A DNA stretch of 64,000 nucleotides from Locusta migratoria (taxonomy: Eukaryota; Arthropoda; Insecta; Orthoptera; Acrididae), in NCBI GenBank assembly GCA_026315105.1, contig CM048745.1:153037323-153101322 (forward strand), written 5' to 3'. A model generated the notes under the pieces. The model was not told where the DNA came from, made no database searches, and saw nothing but the letters and a program-made list of their open reading frames with translations. The position numbers and the translations under genes are program-made. Of this stretch, positions 63,975-64,000 are shown in pieces; the stretch's first letter is position 1; every line of letters starts with the position of its first letter.

Positions 63975-64000
63975 AACAGACACTCACTATACTCAAAATG

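Overview
The window looks like nuclear DNA from an insect, most likely a large-genome orthopteran of the Schistocerca (locust/grasshopper) type. The grounds are the AT-rich background, long microsatellites, and dense insect mobile elements. The most telling of these is a tRNA-derived SINE beginning GCCGGCCGCGGTGGCCGAG, present in ten copies, which I recognise as typical of locust genomes. The species call is inference. I found no convincing host protein-coding gene, rRNA gene, functional tRNA gene or CRISPR array. Almost every recognisable coding stretch is a broken piece of a mobile element.

Layout. 1-5.3 kb: a LINE gag remnant, then a RTE-type LINE (copy 1) split by a CR1/L2-like LINE 3' end and a foldback element. 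5.3-9.3 kb: a Helitron helicase remnant, a duplicated block around a TA microsatellite, a second LINE type and a mariner-type deletion derivative. 9.8-11.8 kb: a P-element-like unit with a THAP exon and a tandem duplication of about 720 bp. 12.3-14.0 kb: RTE copy 2 with a SINE inside. 15.0-17.5 kb: a locally repeated host sequence split by an element with a 10-bp target duplication. 17.7-21.1 kb: a piggyBac derivative and two mariner-type elements. 21.6-28.4 kb: LINE pieces, a 138-bp-arm perfect palindrome, a Helitron, and RTE copy 3 invaded by an RNase H-bearing LINE. 28.4-35.6 kb: a long-inverted-repeat element filled with a foldback MITE and SINEs, then a mariner split by a 3.2-kb Helitron and a SINE. 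35.6-41.4 kb: a Helitron, a foldback and a LINE split by a SINE. 41.8-44.9 kb: RTE copy 4 invaded by an LTR element and a MITE. 46.2-52.6 kb: a Helitron, an integrase remnant, two Tc1-like elements, nested SINEs and a LINE piece. 53-57.8 kb: SINEs, a hAT relic split by an LTR, and a MITE with a 9-bp target duplication. 57.8-63.5 kb: a tandemly repeated unit invaded by two head-to-tail Helitrons and by a foldback of about 1.1 kb.

The elements do not cooperate as a pathway. Their relation is stratigraphic: nested insertions with target duplications and reconstructable empty sites give relative ages and exact ends. The best leads are the perfect palindrome, the chimeric head-to-tail Helitrons carrying a conserved antisense open frame, the THAP-exon element, and the two elements with 9-10 bp target duplications. 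All family names come from reading motifs by eye; no database search was possible.
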